The position numbers and the translations under genes were made by a program. Source: Chlamydia pneumoniae TW-183 (lineage in GTDB: Bacteria > Chlamydiota > Chlamydiia > Chlamydiales > Chlamydiaceae). From it: a stretch of 64,000 bases of DNA. Positions within the stretch are counted from its first letter, which is position 1; each line of letters starts with the position of its first letter. Of the stretch, positions 17,545 to 27,496 are shown one piece after another. The notes under the pieces were generated by a model. The model was not told where the DNA came from. It did no database searches and worked only from the letters and a program-made list of their open reading frames with translations. Where the stretch lies: positions 930,001 to 994,000 of the forward strand of contig NC_005043.1 in assembly GCF_000007205.1 (NCBI RefSeq), in the 5' to 3' direction.

Positions 17545-18870
17545 ATGTGGTTAGTCATCTTGTGGGCTCTAGCTGCAAGTTTAGCAATAGCGCTGGTCGC
17601 TAAAGGTTATTACCGCTTTGTTTATTTTCGTCGCTATGCTGTGCAAGTTATACGAGAAGTACGCCTAAGTATGGAGCTCAAAGAATGGGCGCTTGCAGAA
17701 CAGCAACTCCTACCTATTTTAAAAAAACGGTCGTATCGACGGCAGTGTTTATTTGAATATATGCGCATTCTACGCAAGATGCAGCGTTTCGAGGAATCCG
17801 AGAAACTGCTTGCCGAAGCGAAGAAATTGGGATTGCGCGGTCCCTATTTTTTCTTAGAAATTGCCTATAAAGCCTACAGGTTTGGGGCTTTTAAAGAATG
17901 TGCACAGGCGTTTGCTTCCGTTCCTCAAGATTTGTTTGAAGAAGAAGACGCTGCAAAATATGCTTCAGCTCTGGTGCGGTTAGGCGATTTAGATGCTGCC
18001 TGCAGTTTGATTGAACCATGGATTTCTCCCCTATCTCACCAAGAAACTTTTGTGACTATGGGGCACATTTATTTCACTTCCAAGCGTTATAAAGATGCTA
18101 TAGATTTTTATAATCGTGCGAATGCTTTGGGAGTCTGCCCTGTTGAGGTCACCTATAATTTAGCACAAGCGTATCGCATTACCTCAAGCTATGCAAAAGC
18201 AGGCAAATTATTCCGCAAACTCTTATCAAATCCTGTCTACAAAGAAGAAGCTTTATTTAATATCGGGCTTTGTGAACAAAAGCTAGGCAGACCAGGGAAA
18301 GCTCTACTTATTTATCAGAGCAGTGATCTTTGGTCTCGTGGGGATGCCTTGCTGATGAAATATGCAGCTATGGCAGCTATGGATCAACGAGATTATGTAT
18401 TAGCAGAGCCCTGCTGGGAATTGGCTTTGCGCTGTTCCACATTTGCTAAAGATTACAAATGCGGGCTAGGCTATGGCTTTAGCTTGTGTCGATTACGCAA
18501 GTATGGAGACGCAGAGCGTGTGTATTGTAATCTGATTCAAAATTTCCCTGAATGTTTAACAGCGTGCAAGGCTTTGGCTTGGCTTTGTGGAGTTGGGTAT
18601 GCAACACTACTTGGTTCAGAAGAAGGCTTGATGTATGCGAAAAAGGCCGTAGAACTCGACCATAGTTGTGAAACTTTAGAGTTATTAAGTGCATGCGAAG
18701 CACGTTGTGGAAATTTTGATGCTGCTTATGAAATTCAATCGTTTCTTTCTTCTCGAGATACCTCTTTGCAGGAGAAACAACGACGTTCGCAGATTTTGCG
18801 AATTTTACGTAAAAAACTACCTCTCAACGATCATCATATTGTGGAAGTGGATGCTCTGCTTGCCGCTTAA
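17545..18870 (+). CDS. Membrane-anchored TPR-repeat protein
   Basis: Conserved chlamydial protein of 441 aa. Residues about 2-22 form a membrane anchor (WLVILWALAASLAIALVA). The rest is helical with tetratricopeptide-like repeats, for example EWALAEQQLLPIL, FVTMGHIYFTSKRYKDAIDFYNRA and VTYNLAQAYRITSSYAKAGKLF. Such proteins act as scaffolds; the partner is unknown. It lies between psd and secA on the same strand, but the 183-nt gap before secA suggests a separate secA promoter. No catalytic motif is seen. Confidence 0.8.
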   Translation: MWLVILWALAASLAIALVAKGYYRFVYFRRYAVQVIREVRLSMELKEWALAEQQLLPILKKRSYRRQCLFEYMRILRKMQRFEESEKLLAEAKKLGLRGPYFFLEIAYKAYRFGAFKECAQAFASVPQDLFEEEDAAKYASALVRLGDLDAACSLIEPWISPLSHQETFVTMGHIYFTSKRYKDAIDFYNRANALGVCPVEVTYNLAQAYRITSSYAKAGKLFRKLLSNPVYKEEALFNIGLCEQKLGRPGKALLIYQSSDLWSRGDALLMKYAAMAAMDQRDYVLAEPCWELALRCSTFAKDYKCGLGYGFSLCRLRKYGDAERVYCNLIQNFPECLTACKALAWLCGVGYATLLGSEEGLMYAKKAVELDHSCETLELLSACEARCGNFDAAYEIQSFLSSRDTSLQEKQRRSQILRILRKKLPLNDHHIVEVDALLAA

Positions 18871-19053
18871 ATCTGATTTTTTTAAATTTTTTATTCTATG
18901 GACTACAAAGCCCTCGTGGCTCGAAGATAACAAAAAGCAGAAATCAGCTTCTTGGGAACTTTTATTCGTTTTATTAAGTAAGATCGAGTATGGTATTGAG
19001 AAACGTTCTCGTAAAAGATGGTATTCTAGTAATTACAGTGAATTAAACGACAT

Positions 19054-21966
19054 ATGTTAGGTTTTCTTAAACGCTTCTTTGGTTCCTCTCAAGAGCGTAT
19101 TCTAAAAAAATTTCAAAAACTTGTAGATAAAGTGAACATTTATGATGAAATGCTCACGCCTTTATCTGATGATGAATTGCGGAATAAGACTGCGGAATTA
19201 AAGCAGAGATATCAGAACGGAGAGTCTCTTGATAGCATGCTTCCTGAAGCTTATGGTGTCGTGAAAAACGTTTGTCGACGTTTAGCAGGCACCCCAGTCG
19301 AAGTCTCCGGATACCATCAAAGATGGGATATGGTTCCTTATGATGTGCAGATTCTAGGGGCCATTGCTATGCACAAGGGATTTATTACAGAGATGCAGAC
19401 CGGGGAGGGGAAAACACTCACTGCAGTGATGCCTCTGTATTTAAATGCTTTAACAGGCAAGCCAGTGCATTTGGTTACTGTTAACGACTATCTTGCACAA
19501 CGAGATTGTGAATGGGTAGGATCGGTACTGCGCTGGTTAGGACTTACAACGGGAGTTTTGGTTTCAGGAACTCTTTTAGAAAAGCGTAAGAAAATTTATC
19601 AATGTGATGTTGTCTATGGTACAGCATCTGAGTTTGGTTTTGATTATTTGAGAGATAATTCTATAGCTACTCGCCTTGAAGAGCAGGTAGGTAGAGGATA
19701 TTACTTTGCTATCATTGATGAAGTCGACTCGATCTTAATAGATGAAGCTAGAACACCCTTAATTATCTCAGGTCCTGGAGAAAAACATAATCCAGTCTAT
19801 TTTGAGCTTAAAGAAAAAGTCGCAAGTCTAGTGTATTTGCAAAAAGAGCTCTGCAGCCGTATCGCATTAGAAGCACGTCGCGGCTTAGATAGCTTTTTAG
19901 ATGTTGATATTCTTCCTAAAGATAAAAAAGTTCTTGAAGGCATCTCTGAATTTTGCCGCAGCCTTTGGTTGGTAAGCAAAGGAATGCCTTTGAATCGTGT
20001 GTTACGTCGTGTACGTGAGCACCCAGATCTTCGTGCTATGATCGATAAATGGGATGTTTATTATCATGCTGAGCAGAATAAAGAAGAGAGCCTAGAGCGT
20101 CTTTCAGAGCTCTACATTATTGTTGATGAGCACAATAATGATTTTGAGCTTACAGATAAAGGAATGCAGCAGTGGGTTGAGTATGCTGGAGGCTCTACCG
20201 AAGAGTTCGTGATGATGGATATGGGGCATGAGTATGCTCTTATAGAAAATGATGAGACCCTATCACCTGCAGATAAGATCAATAAAAAAATTGCAATTTC
20301 TGAAGAAGACACCTTAAGAAAGGCTCGTGCTCACGGATTACGACAGTTATTACGAGCCCAACTTCTCATGGAGCGTGATGTAGATTATATTGTCCGCGAC
20401 GATCAGATTGTGATTATCGATGAACATACAGGACGTCCTCAACCTGGACGACGTTTTTCTGAAGGCCTCCATCAAGCTATCGAAGCTAAAGAACACGTCA
20501 CTATCCGTAAGGAATCTCAGACGCTTGCTACAGTCACGTTGCAAAATTTCTTCCGTCTATATGAAAAGCTTGCAGGGATGACCGGAACAGCAATTACGGA
20601 GTCTCGAGAGTTTAAAGAAATTTATAATCTTTATGTCCTCCAAGTACCCACGTTCAAGCCTTGCTTACGCATAGATCATAATGATGAATTTTATATGACA
20701 GAGCGTGAGAAGTACCACGCTATTGTTAATGAGATTGCGACTATTCATGGCAAGGGGAACCCTATTCTTGTTGGTACAGAATCTGTAGAGGTCTCTGAGA
20801 AGCTGTCTCGGATTTTGAGACAGAATCGGATAGAGCATACTGTATTGAATGCTAAGAATCATGCTCAAGAAGCAGAAATTATAGCAGGAGCAGGGAAATT
20901 AGGTGCTGTGACTGTAGCTACAAATATGGCTGGTCGAGGCACAGACATCAAACTAGATAATGAAGCTGTGATCGTAGGCGGTCTCCATGTGATCGGTACT
21001 ACACGGCATCAATCCCGTCGAATTGATAGACAGTTGCGTGGGCGTTGTGCTCGTTTAGGAGACCCTGGCGCTGCGAAATTCTTTTTATCTTTTGAAGATC
21101 GGCTGATGCGACTATTCGCCTCCCCTAAATTGAATACCCTTATCCGTCATTTTCGTCCTCCAGAAGGAGAGGCGATGTCGGACCCTATGTTTAATAGACT
21201 CATAGAAACAGCACAGAAACGTGTCGAAGGGAGAAACTATACTATCCGTAAGCATACCTTAGAGTATGATGATGTCATGAATAAGCAGAGACAAGCGATA
21301 TACGCTTTCCGCCATGATGTCTTACATGCGGAATCTGTTTTCGATCTTGCAAAAGAAATTCTATGCCATGTGTCTCTGATGGTAGCATCCTTAGTGATGA
21401 GTGATCGTCAGTTCAAAGGGTGGACATTGCCAAATCTTGAAGAATGGATAACCTCATCTTTCCCAATAGCCTTAAATATAGAAGAACTCAGACAGCTTAA
21501 AGATACAGATTCTATTGCTGAAAAGATCGCTGCTGAATTGATTCAAGAGTTTCAAGTACGCTTTGATCATATGGTAGAAGGGCTCTCCAAAGCTGGAGGG
21601 GAAGAATTGGATGCATCTGCTATTTGTAGAGATGTCGTTCGGTCTGTCATGGTCATGCATATTGATGAGCAGTGGCGGATTCATCTTGTAGATATGGACT
21701 TACTACGGAGTGAAGTTGGCCTACGTACTGTAGGGCAAAAAGATCCTTTGTTAGAATTTAAACACGAGTCTTTCTTACTGTTTGAGAGCTTGATTCGTGA
21801 TATTCGTATTACGATTGCGCGGCATCTTTTCCGTCTTGAACTGACCGTAGAGCCTAATCCTCGTGTCAACAACGTGATTCCTACTGTAGCTACGTCTTTT
21901 CATAATAATGTGAATTACGGTCCGTTAGAGTTGACTGTAGTTACAGATTCTGAAGATCAAGATTAA
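19054..21966 (+). CDS. secA: Preprotein translocase ATPase SecA
   Basis: Motor of the Sec pathway; drives preproteins through SecYEG. The 970-aa protein has Walker A TGEGKT near residue 115, DEVDSILIDEARTPL near 220, ATNMAGRGTDI, and the QLRGRCARLGDPG motif. It is longer than E. coli SecA because of an insertion of some 80 residues in the preprotein cross-linking domain (about 245-365). It lacks the C-terminal zinc-binding CxC...C(C/H) tail and ends in acidic residues instead. A terminator hairpin follows at 21973-21998. Confidence 0.97.
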   Translation: MLGFLKRFFGSSQERILKKFQKLVDKVNIYDEMLTPLSDDELRNKTAELKQRYQNGESLDSMLPEAYGVVKNVCRRLAGTPVEVSGYHQRWDMVPYDVQILGAIAMHKGFITEMQTGEGKTLTAVMPLYLNALTGKPVHLVTVNDYLAQRDCEWVGSVLRWLGLTTGVLVSGTLLEKRKKIYQCDVVYGTASEFGFDYLRDNSIATRLEEQVGRGYYFAIIDEVDSILIDEARTPLIISGPGEKHNPVYFELKEKVASLVYLQKELCSRIALEARRGLDSFLDVDILPKDKKVLEGISEFCRSLWLVSKGMPLNRVLRRVREHPDLRAMIDKWDVYYHAEQNKEESLERLSELYIIVDEHNNDFELTDKGMQQWVEYAGGSTEEFVMMDMGHEYALIENDETLSPADKINKKIAISEEDTLRKARAHGLRQLLRAQLLMERDVDYIVRDDQIVIIDEHTGRPQPGRRFSEGLHQAIEAKEHVTIRKESQTLATVTLQNFFRLYEKLAGMTGTAITESREFKEIYNLYVLQVPTFKPCLRIDHNDEFYMTEREKYHAIVNEIATIHGKGNPILVGTESVEVSEKLSRILRQNRIEHTVLNAKNHAQEAEIIAGAGKLGAVTVATNMAGRGTDIKLDNEAVIVGGLHVIGTTRHQSRRIDRQLRGRCARLGDPGAAKFFLSFEDRLMRLFASPKLNTLIRHFRPPEGEAMSDPMFNRLIETAQKRVEGRNYTIRKHTLEYDDVMNKQRQAIYAFRHDVLHAESVFDLAKEILCHVSLMVASLVMSDRQFKGWTLPNLEEWITSSFPIALNIEELRQLKDTDSIAEKIAAELIQEFQVRFDHMVEGLSKAGGEELDASAICRDVVRSVMVMHIDEQWRIHLVDMDLLRSEVGLRTVGQKDPLLEFKHESFLLFESLIRDIRITIARHLFRLELTVEPNPRVNNVIPTVATSFHNNVNYGPLELTVVTDSEDQD

Positions 21967-21972
21967 GAAATA

Positions 21973-21998
21973 ACCTAGAAGGAGGAGTCCTTCTAGGT
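21973..21998 (+). terminator. secA terminator hairpin
   Basis: A perfect 11-bp stem (ACCTAGAAGGA / TCCTTCTAGGT) with a GGAG loop lies 6 nt after the secA stop and is followed by a T-rich stretch (ATTTGTTT). The T run is short, so efficiency is uncertain. Confidence 0.75.
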
Positions 21999-22296
21999 AT
22001 TTGTTTCACAGGCTACATAGTTTTTATTTTTAAATAAATGGGGTCCATTCTGACCAAACTTGGTCATTATAGTAGCGAATCCAGAATTTTCTGCGATTGC
22101 CGGCTATGAGGAACTGGGCATAGTGGCTCAGTGTATTGTTTGCTATACAGAAAAGAATGTGCTTTTGGTTCTTGGAGTTAGGAAAATCCTTAGGGGCGTT
22201 GAGCAAAGTATCAACGTTTGTAGTAAGGAGAGACTGTGTTTTTAGGAGTTGGTTGCAGTCGTATTCAGGTTCTGAAATTGTCTTCAGTGCAATGTT
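21999..22296. other. Gene-free region between secA and the inverted repeat
   Basis: About 300 bases without a supported gene. Two overlapping plus-strand frames (22060-22245 and 22136-22333) lack good ribosome-binding sites and were not accepted. Each contains an LLVLG/LLIVLG-like string; in the second it comes from the left arm of the inverted repeat. A short palindrome GACCAAACTTGGTC lies at 22052-22065. The region may be the debris of an inverted duplication of the 3' end of the small gene next to it. Confidence 0.45.
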
Positions 22297-22383
22297 AGAC
22301 CAGGGAGACCTACTTATTGTTCTTGGTGTATAGTATTTTTAAATACAGATTCACCAAGAACAATAAGTAGGTCTCCCTGGTCT
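22297..22383. repeat. Perfect 32-bp inverted repeat with 23-nt spacer
   Basis: The left arm 22297-22328 (starting AGACCAGGGAGACC) is the exact reverse complement of the right arm 22352-22383. The spacer 22329-22351 itself contains GTATTT..AAATAC, so the folded RNA would have a 32-bp stem capped by a smaller hairpin. The right arm encodes the TDQGDLLIVL segment of the small minus-strand protein, and the left arm encodes its last residues and stop. It could terminate both converging transcripts (secA plus, small gene minus), but it has no terminal U run. Its coding content suggests an inverted duplication. Confidence 0.9.
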
Positions 22384-22514
22384 GTATTTTCTTCAACATA
22401 CACCCCAGTTTCTTGATATTTGTCTAGTGAAGCTGCTTCTTCAGAGTTGTCAAGTAAGTCTTCGAAAATCTGATCGTGGTCGGTGTCGGGCGTATCGTAT
22501 TGGTCATAGTTCAT
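22314..22514 (-). CDS. 66-aa acidic protein (unknown)
   Basis: Small, strongly acidic protein beginning MNYDQYDTPDTDHDQIFED. The start ATG at 22514 has a good ribosome-binding site (TTGGAGAT, about 10 nt upstream on the minus strand), which supports translation. There is no signal peptide, membrane segment or known motif. Its last third (TDQGDLLIVLGES) is encoded by the right arm of the inverted repeat, and its stop lies in the left arm, so the original C-terminus may have been replaced. It follows der by 75 nt on the same strand and may be read from der's transcript. Confidence 0.6.
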   Translation of the reverse strand: MNYDQYDTPDTDHDQIFEDLLDNSEEAASLDKYQETGVYVEENTDQGDLLIVLGESVFKNTIHQEQ

Positions 22515-22589
22515 GACTTTAAATCTCCAAGAAATAATTAATTTATTTTTATTTCATGGTAATAATATTTTTTATTATTTTTTAACAAA

Positions 22590-24053
22590 TTAATTATGTC
22601 TTTTTGGTTTTTCTTTAAATTCTAAATCGAAAGGTATTCCATATAAATTAAACGACGATTTTAATGTGTTTTTTAAATAATATTCATAATGTTTTGTTAA
22701 TAGAGACTTTGCATTTATAAATAATAAAAACTGCAGAGGTGTCGTTGTCTTTTGGATTGCATAATAGATCCTCAACCTGCGTCCTTGAATCACCTGAGGA
22801 TGGTTTCTATGTAGAGCAGAAGCAAGAGTTTTATTTACTATCGGTGTTGGAACTTTATTCGATACTACGTGATGTAGTTCATCAATTGCAGAGAAGATCT
22901 TTTTAAGATTGCGTTTCGTAGTAGCAGAGATACAAAGCATTTTAGCTTGTCCTAAATAAGGATCAGTAGCGCGTAGATCTTTGCAGTAATGCTCCATGCG
23001 GACTTCTTCAAGTAAATCCCATTTGTTAATTAATATGATGTGAGGCTTTTTTCGTTTAGAAATTAAAGAGAGGATGCGCTTCTCATAAGAAGAGAGTTTT
23101 TGTGTAGCATCAATCACAAGAAGACAGATATCAGCACGAGAAATAGCTTTTTCAGTTCGAGATGAAGAAATCCATTCTATGGAATTCTTAACGCTTTTCA
23201 TTTTTCTAAGACCCGCAGTATCAATGAAAAGATACTGGCGGTCCTTATGGGAATACAGAATATCGATATTATCACGTGTTGTCCCAGGAGTATTATCAAT
23301 AATACAACGCTCTTCATTGAGAAGACCGTTAATAATAGAAGATTTCCCTACGTTAGGACGTCCGATGAGCGCTATTTTTAATGTCTTGGGAGCTTGCTGA
23401 GGAGACTCTGGGATAGTGCAGGGTTCTTCAGGGGAGAAGCCTTCCGTGAATACTTCTGAAAAATCAGGGAATGTATTTGAAGGGAGAGCCGCCTCAGATT
23501 CTTCGTGTTCATCTACAGAAAGCTCCTCAAGGCCTTCTTCTTCTTCTTCGCGAGGTTCTGGTAGGTTGGCTACCAACTTAATTCTTTGAAGAAGGGTATC
23601 AATGTGCTTATCGTGAGCTGTTGAGGTCACTACAATATCTCGAATTCCTAATTTATAGGTCTCATGAATTTGTAATTCCTCTTGGCGACTGTCTGCTTTA
23701 TTGGCGACAAGGATGAGAGGTTTCTTTAAGGGAAGGAGGAGTTTGGCTAGGTGAGCATCTTCTTCGGTAATACCACAGCGGATATCAATGACTAGCAATA
23801 GGACATCAGCTTCCTTAGCGCCGGTGAGGGCTTGGTTATAGATATGCTTTTGGAAGTAATCTTCAGAATTGTGATCAACACCTCCAGTATCGATGACCTG
23901 AGCAGGAACACCAAACGCATGGAGCTCGCCGTAGAGGCGATCTCGAGTTGTCCCCTCTTGAGAATTTACAATTGCTAAAGAGCGTTTACATAGACGATTG
24001 AAAAGTGATGACTTTCCTACATTGGGTCTTCCTAAGATGGCTATTTTTAGCAT
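22590..24053 (-). CDS. der: Ribosome-assembly GTPase Der (EngA)
   Basis: Essential GTPase with two tandem G domains; matures the 50S subunit. The 487-aa protein shows GRPNVGKSS in both domains, DTGG and DTAG G3 motifs, NKAD and NKWD G4 motifs, and a C-terminal KH-like domain ending in basic residues (EKPKRHN). An acidic linker of about 50 residues ([17 protein letters not shown]) separates the G domains. It is followed on the same strand by the 66-aa gene and preceded by pcnB. Confidence 0.97.
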   Translation of the reverse strand: MLKIAILGRPNVGKSSLFNRLCKRSLAIVNSQEGTTRDRLYGELHAFGVPAQVIDTGGVDHNSEDYFQKHIYNQALTGAKEADVLLLVIDIRCGITEEDAHLAKLLLPLKKPLILVANKADSRQEELQIHETYKLGIRDIVVTSTAHDKHIDTLLQRIKLVANLPEPREEEEEGLEELSVDEHEESEAALPSNTFPDFSEVFTEGFSPEEPCTIPESPQQAPKTLKIALIGRPNVGKSSIINGLLNEERCIIDNTPGTTRDNIDILYSHKDRQYLFIDTAGLRKMKSVKNSIEWISSSRTEKAISRADICLLVIDATQKLSSYEKRILSLISKRKKPHIILINKWDLLEEVRMEHYCKDLRATDPYLGQAKMLCISATTKRNLKKIFSAIDELHHVVSNKVPTPIVNKTLASALHRNHPQVIQGRRLRIYYAIQKTTTPLQFLLFINAKSLLTKHYEYYLKNTLKSSFNLYGIPFDLEFKEKPKRHN

Positions 24054-24169
24054 AATCGTCTCTATTCTATTTTTTCAGTAATTAATGAGAAAATAATAGG
24101 AGTTAAAAAATTAAAGCTAAAGAGATAAATTTCTAAGGGTTGTAAAAGTAGGATTCTATTTAAATTAAT

Positions 24170-25402
24170 CTACTTCCAAAAGCCTTTTTCTTGTAAAAGC
24201 AATAAAATTTTTTCTTTGTCGAGACATTCATTTTCTATAGAGAGAATCTCAGCTTCTCTGAGTAGATCGCCAAGAAGTCTTCCGGGAGAGATGCCCTTAG
24301 CTATCAGATCAGGAGCCGAAACAACGGGGGAGGATGTTTTTATTCTTAATATGAATTGCTCTAAGCGTGATTCGAGTTCTTGCACTCGAGAGATAAAGTG
24401 CTGCTGTCTGCTCGGATCTTTTTGTAGAGCCGAGAAGAGCTCCAAAAATAGAGGTGCTGTCGGAGACGCTAGGAAATGCGCCCAAAATACACGATTGCCG
24501 GATTGGTTTTGGAAATGAGGGAGTGCCTCGTACCAAGATTCTATTAATTTCAATTCTTTATTAGAAATTCGTAATCTTCCAAACGCTACTGTTGCGGCTT
24601 CCTCACTGACCCCTTGGAATAGAGGCAGTAAAAAAAGAATTTCAGGGAAATGTGTTGGATTAAACTTACGGGCAAATTCTATGGTTGTTCTTAAGAGACT
24701 GTAGGGAATATCACGTAGTTCAGGGAAAATAAAAATTAAGACTTTAAGCTTGAGCAGAAGAGAGAGGGCTCCATAAGGCTGTCTTTTAAGCATTTTTTTT
24801 AGCTCTTGCCAGATTCTCTCCGGGGATACGGAATTTACTAATGCCGGGGCTTCTTTAATAATGGCGCGTTCTGTAGTTGGGTCTAGGGTGAAGCCGAGGG
24901 AGGAAGAAAAACGTATGGCACGTAGGATACGCAGTTTATCTTCTGAGAATCTTAAACGTGGATGGCCTATAGCTCGAATGACTTTCTTTTCAATATCACG
25001 AGTTCCTTCGACAAAGTCGAAAACTTTGTCTTCAAAAGGATCGTAGTACATCCCGTTTACTGTGAAGTCTCTTCGGAGGGCATCTTCTCGCATAGAAGAA
25101 AAGATGATACGATCGGGATGCCTTCCATCTTTGTATTCACCGTCAGAGCGGAAAGTTGCAACTTCAAATAGGCGTCCGTCCTGTTTTACTACGATGATAC
25201 CAAAGGCAACACCAATACTGATGACGTCTGGGAAGATCGTAGATACAATCGTTGGGGATGCATTGGTAGCTATGTCAATATCCTCGAGAGGGCGATTCAT
25301 TAACATATCTCGAACACAACCACCGACAAAATATGCCTGATATCCTGCATTACGTAGTTTGATAAGAACTTTTTTTGCAGCTTCTATGGCAATTGTTGTC
25401 AT
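24170..25402 (-). CDS. pcnB: Poly(A) polymerase / tRNA nucleotidyltransferase family
   Basis: Class II polymerase-beta-type nucleotidyltransferase of 410 aa; it adds either poly(A) to RNA 3' ends or CCA to tRNAs. The head domain shows FVGGCVRDMLMNRPLEDID, where the DxD binds metal, and RRDFTVNGMYYDP. The basic LRFSEDKLRILRAIRFSSSLGF neck motif follows. The two activities cannot be separated reliably by sequence. The one tRNA in this window has no encoded CCA, so a CCA-adding enzyme must exist; this or a second chlamydial paralogue could be it. The ribosome-binding site AGGGGTG precedes the ATG. It lies 29 nt downstream of clpX. Confidence 0.88.
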   Translation of the reverse strand: MTTIAIEAAKKVLIKLRNAGYQAYFVGGCVRDMLMNRPLEDIDIATNASPTIVSTIFPDVISIGVAFGIIVVKQDGRLFEVATFRSDGEYKDGRHPDRIIFSSMREDALRRDFTVNGMYYDPFEDKVFDFVEGTRDIEKKVIRAIGHPRLRFSEDKLRILRAIRFSSSLGFTLDPTTERAIIKEAPALVNSVSPERIWQELKKMLKRQPYGALSLLLKLKVLIFIFPELRDIPYSLLRTTIEFARKFNPTHFPEILFLLPLFQGVSEEAATVAFGRLRISNKELKLIESWYEALPHFQNQSGNRVFWAHFLASPTAPLFLELFSALQKDPSRQQHFISRVQELESRLEQFILRIKTSSPVVSAPDLIAKGISPGRLLGDLLREAEILSIENECLDKEKILLLLQEKGFWK

Positions 25403-25431
25403 GACACCCCTAAAATAGGAACTAAAAAGAG

Positions 25432-26697
25432 CTAAGCGATAGCTTCTGGGGTCCTTCTGATAATTATTGGCGCTTTATTTTCTGCGATAGTGTCTTCTTG
25501 GATATGAATAGCTTCTACTGTAGGATCTGAAGGAATTTCAAACATAAGGTCTCTAAGGAGATTTTCTAGGATCATCCCTAGAGCACGAGCTCCAGTTTTT
25601 GCTTGCTTGGCTTTTTTTGCTATAGCATATAGGGCTTCTTTTTTGAAGACTAACTTGACGTTTTCTTCTGCGAATAGCTCCATATATTGTTTCACAATCG
25701 CATTTGTAGGTTCTGTAAGGATGGCTACAAGCTCATCCAAAGAAAGCTCTTCACAGTTTACAATGCAGTTGAATCTTCCGACAAATTCAGGGATCATTCC
25801 GAAGGCAATCAGGTCTTCGGTTTCAACTTTAGCAAGTAGATGGTCTCTGGTTTTTTGAGAGAGGTCTGCTTGATCATCAGAAAACCCTATGGTAGTTTTC
25901 CCCAATCGCTTTGCGATAATCTTATCTAGGTTGACGAAGGCTCCGCCTACGATAAATAAGATATTTTCCGTATTGACTCGGATATACTCTTGGTTAGGAT
26001 GCTTACGTCCTCCTTTAGGAGGAACGTTTGCTGTGGTTCCTTCAACGATTTTTAACAATGCTTGTTGAACCCCTTCGCCAGAAACATCTCTAGTAATGGA
26101 GACGTTTGCTGTTGTCCTTCCAATTTTATCGATTTCATCGATATAGATAATGCCTCGTTCTGCACGGGCGACATCGTAATCAGCAGCTTGTAATAAACGT
26201 AAGACAATGTTCTCTACATCTTCACCGACATAACCTGCTTCCGTTAGGGTCGTTGCGTCGGCTATGGTGAAGGGAACATCTAAAATTTTTGCCAATGTTT
26301 TTGCAATTAATGTTTTTCCAGATCCTGTAGGGCCTAGGAGAAGCACGTTAGATTTCCCGTAGCTTACCTGTTTGTTATGTAGTAGAGCACGTATACGTTT
26401 ATAGTGATTATAAACAGCAACAGCGATTGTCTTTTTAGCTCTTTCCTGACCAATGACATATTCATCAATATGCTTTTTGATTTCCTTAGGGGTAAGCACC
26501 CTGAGATCAGAAGGCTGTGAAGGTGTTTCAGAAACTGGAGCTGAGGATATTGTAGAGGAGGGTTTCTTATCTAAAATTCCAGAGCATAATTTGATGCAGT
26601 AGTCACAAATGTATACCGAAGGCCCAGCAATCAGTTTCTCTACATCTTTTTCAGACCGACCGCAAAATGAACAAATAGTTAGATTTTTTTTATTCAT
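25432..26697 (-). CDS. clpX: ClpX unfoldase
   Basis: AAA+ unfoldase that feeds substrates to ClpP. The 421-aa protein has the N-terminal C4 zinc-binding domain (C9, C12, C31, C34), Walker A GPTGSGKT, the pore loop GYVGEDVEN, Walker B IIYIDEID and sensor sequences ending near [14 protein letters not shown]. Length matches the family. It starts 9 nt after clpP and belongs to the tig-clpP-clpX group; the clpX-associated ClpP of chlamydiae is usually called ClpP2. Confidence 0.97.
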   Translation of the reverse strand: MNKKNLTICSFCGRSEKDVEKLIAGPSVYICDYCIKLCSGILDKKPSSTISSAPVSETPSQPSDLRVLTPKEIKKHIDEYVIGQERAKKTIAVAVYNHYKRIRALLHNKQVSYGKSNVLLLGPTGSGKTLIAKTLAKILDVPFTIADATTLTEAGYVGEDVENIVLRLLQAADYDVARAERGIIYIDEIDKIGRTTANVSITRDVSGEGVQQALLKIVEGTTANVPPKGGRKHPNQEYIRVNTENILFIVGGAFVNLDKIIAKRLGKTTIGFSDDQADLSQKTRDHLLAKVETEDLIAFGMIPEFVGRFNCIVNCEELSLDELVAILTEPTNAIVKQYMELFAEENVKLVFKKEALYAIAKKAKQAKTGARALGMILENLLRDLMFEIPSDPTVEAIHIQEDTIAENKAPIIIRRTPEAIA

Positions 26698-26706
26698 ATG
26701 TTCTCT

Positions 26707-27318
26707 CTAAGTGCTACTTGTATCCTTATTAGTTTCTTTCGCAGAAGTTACCACCTTATCAATAAGTCCGTAGGAGATGGCTTCCTCGGCTCCCATGAAG
26801 AAATCTCGTTCAGAATCTTCTATAATTTTTTCTACAGGTTGTCCTGTGCATTCAGAGAGGATATTGGCAAGGTGTTTTTTTAGTGTTAGAATTTCAGCTG
26901 CTTGGAGTTGGATGTCTGCGGATGTTCCGATAATGCCTCCAGAAGGTTGGTGGATCATCATACGGCTATGGGGAAGAGCGTGACGCTTTCCTTTAGTTCC
27001 TGCGGATAATAAGAGGGCTCCCATGGATGCAGCTTGACCGATGCAGTAGGTATTTACATCACAACCTAAAAAGCGAATGGTATCATAGATTGCCAGTCCA
27101 GCGGTGATGTAGCCGCCTGGGGAATTGATGAAAATTTGAATATCCTTTTTAGGATCTTCGGACATGAGGAAAAGGAGCTGGGCAATTACTGTGTTTGCGA
27201 GGGGCTCCGTGATTTCCTGACCGATCATTACAATACGATCTTTCAGAAGACGGGAGTAAATATCCATGGCCCTTTCACCACGGCCCGTATCCTCGACAAC
27301 ATAGGGTACCAGTGTCAT
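26707..27318 (-). CDS. clpP: ClpP protease subunit (ClpP2 type)
   Basis: Serine peptidase that forms the degradation chamber used with ClpX. The 203-aa protein has the nucleophile in GQAASMGA (S99), the histidine in MMIHQPSGG (H123), and the acidic residue in [11 protein letters not shown]. Chlamydiae carry two ClpP proteins; the one next to clpX and tig is ClpP2, and this context matches. It is separated from tig by 178 nt, so it may have its own promoter, and from clpX by 9 nt. Confidence 0.96.
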   Translation of the reverse strand: MTLVPYVVEDTGRGERAMDIYSRLLKDRIVMIGQEITEPLANTVIAQLLFLMSEDPKKDIQIFINSPGGYITAGLAIYDTIRFLGCDVNTYCIGQAASMGALLLSAGTKGKRHALPHSRMMIHQPSGGIIGTSADIQLQAAEILTLKKHLANILSECTGQPVEKIIEDSERDFFMGAEEAISYGLIDKVVTSAKETNKDTSST

Positions 27319-27496
27319 TTGCGTTTCCTCATCAAATAATTTTCAGTTGTGTCCATACGTTCCCGATCACGAAATGACCCTAGGAACGTAGCTAAGACTT
27401 TTTAGGCTGTCTACGTCAGCAACAAGCTTAGACATTAAAATCTCGAATTCTATGTTTAAGACTTTCTTGGGTCAAGTATTTTCCTCTAACTAAAAT

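Noticed and set aside
22060..22333. Two plus-strand frames between secA and the small acidic gene
   Set aside because: They overlap each other, one begins with TTG, and no ribosome-binding site is seen. The LLIVLG string in the second is explained by the left arm of the inverted repeat, not by conservation.
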